A stretch of 9,765 nucleotides of DNA from Porphyrobacter sp. (GTDB lineage Bacteria > Pseudomonadota > Alphaproteobacteria > Sphingomonadales > Sphingomonadaceae), in assembly GCA_021732945.1 (NCBI GenBank), contig JAKFWB010000065.1:1-9765 (forward strand), read 5' to 3'. Position 1 is the stretch's first letter, and the number at the start of each line of letters is the position of its first letter. The position numbers were made by a program, and so were the translations under genes. This document shows, in pieces, positions 8,101 through 9,765 of this stretch. The notes below the pieces were generated by a model. It saw nothing but the letters and a program-made list of their open reading frames with translations, did no database searches and had not been told where the DNA came from.

Positions 8101-9742
8101 TTTGCGTTGCCGCATAAGGGCCGCTGGCCGAAGTCGGTGAATAGCTGGACGCCGCCTGGTTTGGCTGCGACATCACCGTTTCTTGGACGAGCGACAAGCC
8201 CGACGGAACGGACAGCGTGTAACTTCCGGTGACACCGCCCAGCGCGATGTTGAGCGGAAAGCGCGACCCCGGATCGCCGTAGACGATCGCGTTGGTGCCG
8301 CCCGGACTAGGCAAGGGCGTTGGCGGCGGCGGTGGCGGCGGCGGTGCCCCTGCGGCGAAATTGGTCGATCCATCGCCGATCGCTACGGTAAAGTCAGCAT
8401 AGGCCCCGACCGCGTCGACCGCGCGCACGGCGAAATAGACCGGGACGGGCAGGGCGGTGAAGCTGCTGCCCGTACTGCCAGTGATGGCGCGGGCCCCGAC
8501 TGTTCCAAGCACCATCGGATAGGTTGGCGGCACATTTTCAAAACGCACGCCAAACCATCGGGCGGATGCCGCCCCGGTGACGTTGCCGTTGACCAGTTTC
8601 TGCGACAGAGGCTGGGTCACATTGGCTGAAAGCGCCAATGTGTTGCGCACCTGCACCGTCGTTCCATCGCTGCTGGTGAGCGCCTTGACGGTGACGCCCG
8701 TCCACTGCTCGCTCGTCTGGCCGGCATAGTTCAGGCTGATCAGCAAATCCTTGATTTGCCCCAGCGTGACCGCCGTCCCGGAATCAAACAGAAGGTCGAC
8801 TGTCCGTGTCGTCGTCCCAGTCCCCGGCCAGTCAGGGACCCACAGATTGCCATCCTTCACCGCAGTAACGGCGGCGGTCTGGGTCAGGTTTGTGCTGGAT
8901 GATGCGAGTGCCGGCGCGGTCGATCCGGTTGCAAAATGGCGCCATTTGACCGCCGAAATTGCCGCGTTGTCGATGACTGGTCCATATATGGGCGTCGATG
9001 CCGCAACCGGTTCGACGCTGAACCCGCTGACGACCAACGGATAGCGCGGCGGCACGTTGCTGAGCCGAATGCCATACCAGCTCGCCGACGATGCGCCGCT
9101 GACAACGCCATTGAACAATTTTTGTGAGAGGGGCTCGCTGACATTCGGGCCAATGCTGAGAGCGCCCAGAACAGTGACGGCGGTACCGTTGCTGCTGATG
9201 ATCGCCTGGGCCGTTACGCCGCTCCACTGATCGACGGTTTGGCCAGTATAGTTGAGCCCGATCAGCATGTTGGCGATCTTCCCCAATGTGATCGGCGTGC
9301 CGCTGCTAAACAGCAGGTCAACAGTGCGCGTGCCGGTCGTACCGATGGGCCAGCCAGGCAGCCAGAAATTGTTGTTGGTGACCGCACTCACCGCTTGGGC
9401 CTGCGTGAGCCCGCTGGCCGATGTGGCGAAGGCAGGAGCAGTGGCCCCGCTGTTATAGTGCCGCCAACGCACGCCAGCGGTCGCGCCGCTGCCGACCGGC
9501 GCGCCGAGGCCACTGCCGCTGGCTGTGCGCGTGACCAGAAGGGTTGCCAATTGGGTGGCTGAAAGCACGGCGCCGATTGCCAGAGGAGACGCGCCTGCGG
9601 ACGTGCGTACAGAGGCAACCGATGCGGGTGCGGCGGTGACGGAAAGCGCCACAGGATTCTGCAAACCGTTGACGGCGAGCGCAAGATTTTCCTGCGCTGA
9701 TCCATTTGCGAATAGGATCTGGGTTGGACCGGTGATTGACAT
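5165..9742 (-). CDS. Large modular protein with duplicated beta-rich domain, lectin-like segment and unknown C-terminal region
   Basis: A 1525-residue protein that I cannot assign to a named family. Residues 1-90 are Ala/Ser/Thr/Val-rich, with neither the charged start nor the hydrophobic core of a signal peptide. Residues 91-247 and 265-421 are tandem copies of one domain. A linker with eight prolines (467-474) follows. Residues about 590-735 resemble a concanavalin/laminin-G-type jelly roll (LRAYVERDGQ, then VRFLRNGVQFGA). Residues about 740-830 look like another beta domain. From about 840 to the end is an aromatic- and His-rich region with segments such as WYPHGTVRSAVIW, FGSHTHFSTNGF and HAHQFPHWGSLLW; its last 250 residues appear helical. 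All nine cysteines lie at or after residue 711, which suggests disulfides outside the cytoplasm. No transmembrane helix is evident. The ATG at 9742 follows a strong AGGAG. Candidate roles are a secreted or surface glycan-binding protein or enzyme, or a phage-type tail or receptor-binding protein. The function is unknown. Confidence 0.88.
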   Translation of the reverse strand: MSITGPTQILFANGSAQENLALAVNGLQNPVALSVTAAPASVASVRTSAGASPLAIGAVLSATQLATLLVTRTASGSGLGAPVGSGATAGVRWRHYNSGATAPAFATSASGLTQAQAVSAVTNNNFWLPGWPIGTTGTRTVDLLFSSGTPITLGKIANMLIGLNYTGQTVDQWSGVTAQAIISSNGTAVTVLGALSIGPNVSEPLSQKLFNGVVSGASSASWYGIRLSNVPPRYPLVVSGFSVEPVAASTPIYGPVIDNAAISAVKWRHFATGSTAPALASSSTNLTQTAAVTAVKDGNLWVPDWPGTGTTTRTVDLLFDSGTAVTLGQIKDLLISLNYAGQTSEQWTGVTVKALTSSDGTTVQVRNTLALSANVTQPLSQKLVNGNVTGAASARWFGVRFENVPPTYPMVLGTVGARAITGSTGSSFTALPVPVYFAVRAVDAVGAYADFTVAIGDGSTNFAAGAPPPPPPPPTPLPSPGGTNAIVYGDPGSRFPLNIALGGVTGSYTLSVPSGLSLVQETVMSQPNQAASSYSPTSASGPYAATQTGGGVSASSLAIVGSGVTFDGTYLNVPQGTYLNGGALGISLPTTAEAATTQTPRSMSLGYVGVLPLQETPLVSLYSYGKGQFALTKHWDGGRLRAYVERDGQVAEFISESVASTTQLEDVAVQYVDTVGGAGGTVRFLRNGVQFGATATVPFKLRIPPDAELNCNASIGNTSNSHALKIKTISIGLETLAPVSSFTPVVAGTVDSSTIERLHVDARSVTVPQPFKTITYQKAGSPAVSLDVVIGPLVVPAGQAYRAVLEDWSSGSAVSHPNILVMTRAARQNCRFEDATLFDSQPAWTECLPQGAAPTINGIDYRCEAIRMPGYVQFQFGYDWSAATMPDNPFGDPVGKESYMVPHKWRIEDVNGAVLATIQRPDGGPLNGTDIPRIFQGAYDGNGYAITNATNRWYPHGTVRSAVIWRSGTPPAYDQAFLTANLPRYDVTIPFGSHTHFSTNGFDARIFGSDSANGFGNTRVMPFDPTNYATLITQAGVTQDPWKGSLYTASSLAAVASTWLRYTPFNQAGRTPITGPGGVRDERCAIAEPVMRYMNDIAATRAHDGRAYSTIALDYLTSYASDPYHCFEKGRCVPLFKGVNASRDAGLRGHYYGYGEASRPANRSYYVMGGRPYDMATSYNPWRANVPTGGTAVDKPTFGTNEIDLPHAHQFPHWGSLLWKSPEFAFLGHKLSDQARMYEPWILGNADAQLCGQRGAAWQYLHAAMCWKTGSASSDRLYRRSEILDFVIKDFEWFHDNHLASTPGFNNPPANLLVNGVIDENRAVYAAAQRFGVITRLGDDQAFGQHDFYIGYWLTSLSIAERIGFNAAVRAASTKASAVLTWLIAKHRQRIVGRINQASVTANASSSPYTFRLWSDAAILAAGGIAASLPQSYVALAAVNGTTAGWDVWNGSGGSRDGQAMDQLIAGPSVLKTHLGQSGADLDTAASTTSGWRNQKKTAQQALGANGAGSSWFVYLQSVNNPAIS
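8321..8344 (-). repeat. Proline-codon tract (eight consecutive Pro) forming an interdomain hinge
   Basis: Eight proline codons in a row, all CCN on the coding strand and mostly CCG or CCA alternating with CCC, encode residues 467-474. They are followed by TPLPSPGG. The tract separates the duplicated domains from the lectin-like part and probably acts as a stiff linker. Such GC-rich triplet tracts can change length by slippage, which here would keep the frame. Confidence 0.85.
8480..8950 (-). repeat. Internal tandem domain, copy 2 (residues about 265-421 of the large protein)
   Basis: The second copy begins VKWRHF and ends after NVPPTYPMVLGT. The offset from copy 1 is 174 residues (522 bases). 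Both copies keep the W-R-H start, the TRTVDLLF strand, the QW-GVT strand and the NVPPxYP end, so both are under selection to fold. The copies differ throughout, which points to an old or fast-evolving duplication rather than a recent DNA repeat. Confidence 0.9.
9002..9472 (-). repeat. Internal tandem domain, copy 1 (residues about 91-247 of the large protein)
   Basis: This encodes the first copy of a roughly 157-residue domain beginning VRWRHY and ending soon after NVPPRYPLVVSG. Against copy 2 it aligns without gaps over about 149 residues, with about 85 identical by hand count (near 57%). Shared landmarks are TAPA, TRTVDLLF, LNYxGQT, PLSQKL and NVPPxYP. The alternating hydrophobic pattern suggests a beta sandwich, but I do not recognise the family. 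Confidence 0.9.
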
Positions 9743-9748
9743 GATGTT

Positions 9749-9753
9749 CTCCT
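9749..9753 (-). promoter_or_regulatory. Strong Shine-Dalgarno AGGAG of the large protein gene
   Basis: On the coding strand AGGAG is followed by AACATC and then the ATG, a near-ideal spacing of six bases. This fixes the start at 9742 and argues against a longer form carrying a missed signal peptide. Confidence 0.88.
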
Positions 9754-9765
9754 TTTGTTCAGGAG
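9749..9765 (-). promoter_or_regulatory. Possible hairpin that covers the ribosome binding site
   Basis: In the leader of the large gene, CUCCU (9765-9761) is exactly complementary to the AGGAG ribosome binding site (9753-9749), with a seven-base loop GAACAAA. A five-pair stem could partly hide the site. The window ends here, so a longer stem or the promoter cannot be seen, and five matching bases may be chance. Confidence 0.3.

Noticed and set aside
8321..8344. GGC/GGT triplet run considered as a nucleotide-level repeat element
   Set aside because: It is fully explained as proline codons of an interdomain linker with a normal flanking TPLPSP sequence.

Overview
The window looks like a piece of an alphaproteobacterial chromosome, most likely from the order Sphingomonadales. 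The evidence is a high-GC sequence with tightly packed genes and a TrmB protein that reads like the sphingomonad version from end to end. This placement comes from recognising protein style, not from a search.

Layout from left to right: (1) 1-961, plus strand: the C-terminal part of an AAA-type ATPase whose P-loop lies off the left edge. (2) 970-1671, minus strand: trmB, the tRNA m7G46 methyltransferase, converging on the ATPase with only 8 bases between the two stop codons. (3) 1672-1928: a 257-base gap that separates trmB from a plus-strand operon and must hold the two divergent promoters, although none can be read with confidence. (4) 1929-5063, plus strand: a compact three-gene operon. 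It encodes a small four-helix SMR/EamA-like membrane protein, a polytopic GT-C type glycosyltransferase, and a fusion of a HAD phosphatase to a UbiA-family enzyme of the decaprenyl-phosphate phosphoribosyltransferase (DPPR synthase) type. The last two genes overlap by four bases. (5) 5064-5164: a convergent gap with a strong hairpin, probably a terminator used from both sides. (6) 5165-9742, minus strand: a 1525-residue modular protein with a strong ribosome binding site and no recognisable signal peptide. It has a duplicated beta-rich domain, a proline hinge, a lectin-like segment and a large C-terminal region that I do not recognise.

The plus-strand operon makes sense as one pathway. The UbiA domain would put phosphoribose on polyprenyl phosphate, the fused HAD domain would remove the 5-phosphate, the small SMR-like protein could move the lipid-linked pentose across the inner membrane, and the GT-C enzyme would transfer the sugar to an acceptor on the periplasmic side. 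The two epimerase subunits that convert ribose to arabinose in mycobacteria (DprE1 and DprE2) are not in the window. The sugar may therefore stay ribofuranose, or the epimerase may be encoded elsewhere. The acceptor is unknown.

The most interesting items are this compact lipid-linked pentose cassette and the unusual 1525-residue protein beside it. The large protein could be a surface or secreted glycan-binding protein or a phage-type receptor-binding protein. Nothing in the sequence proves a functional link between the two. I see no RNA genes, CRISPR arrays, insertion sequences or tRNA-associated attachment sites.
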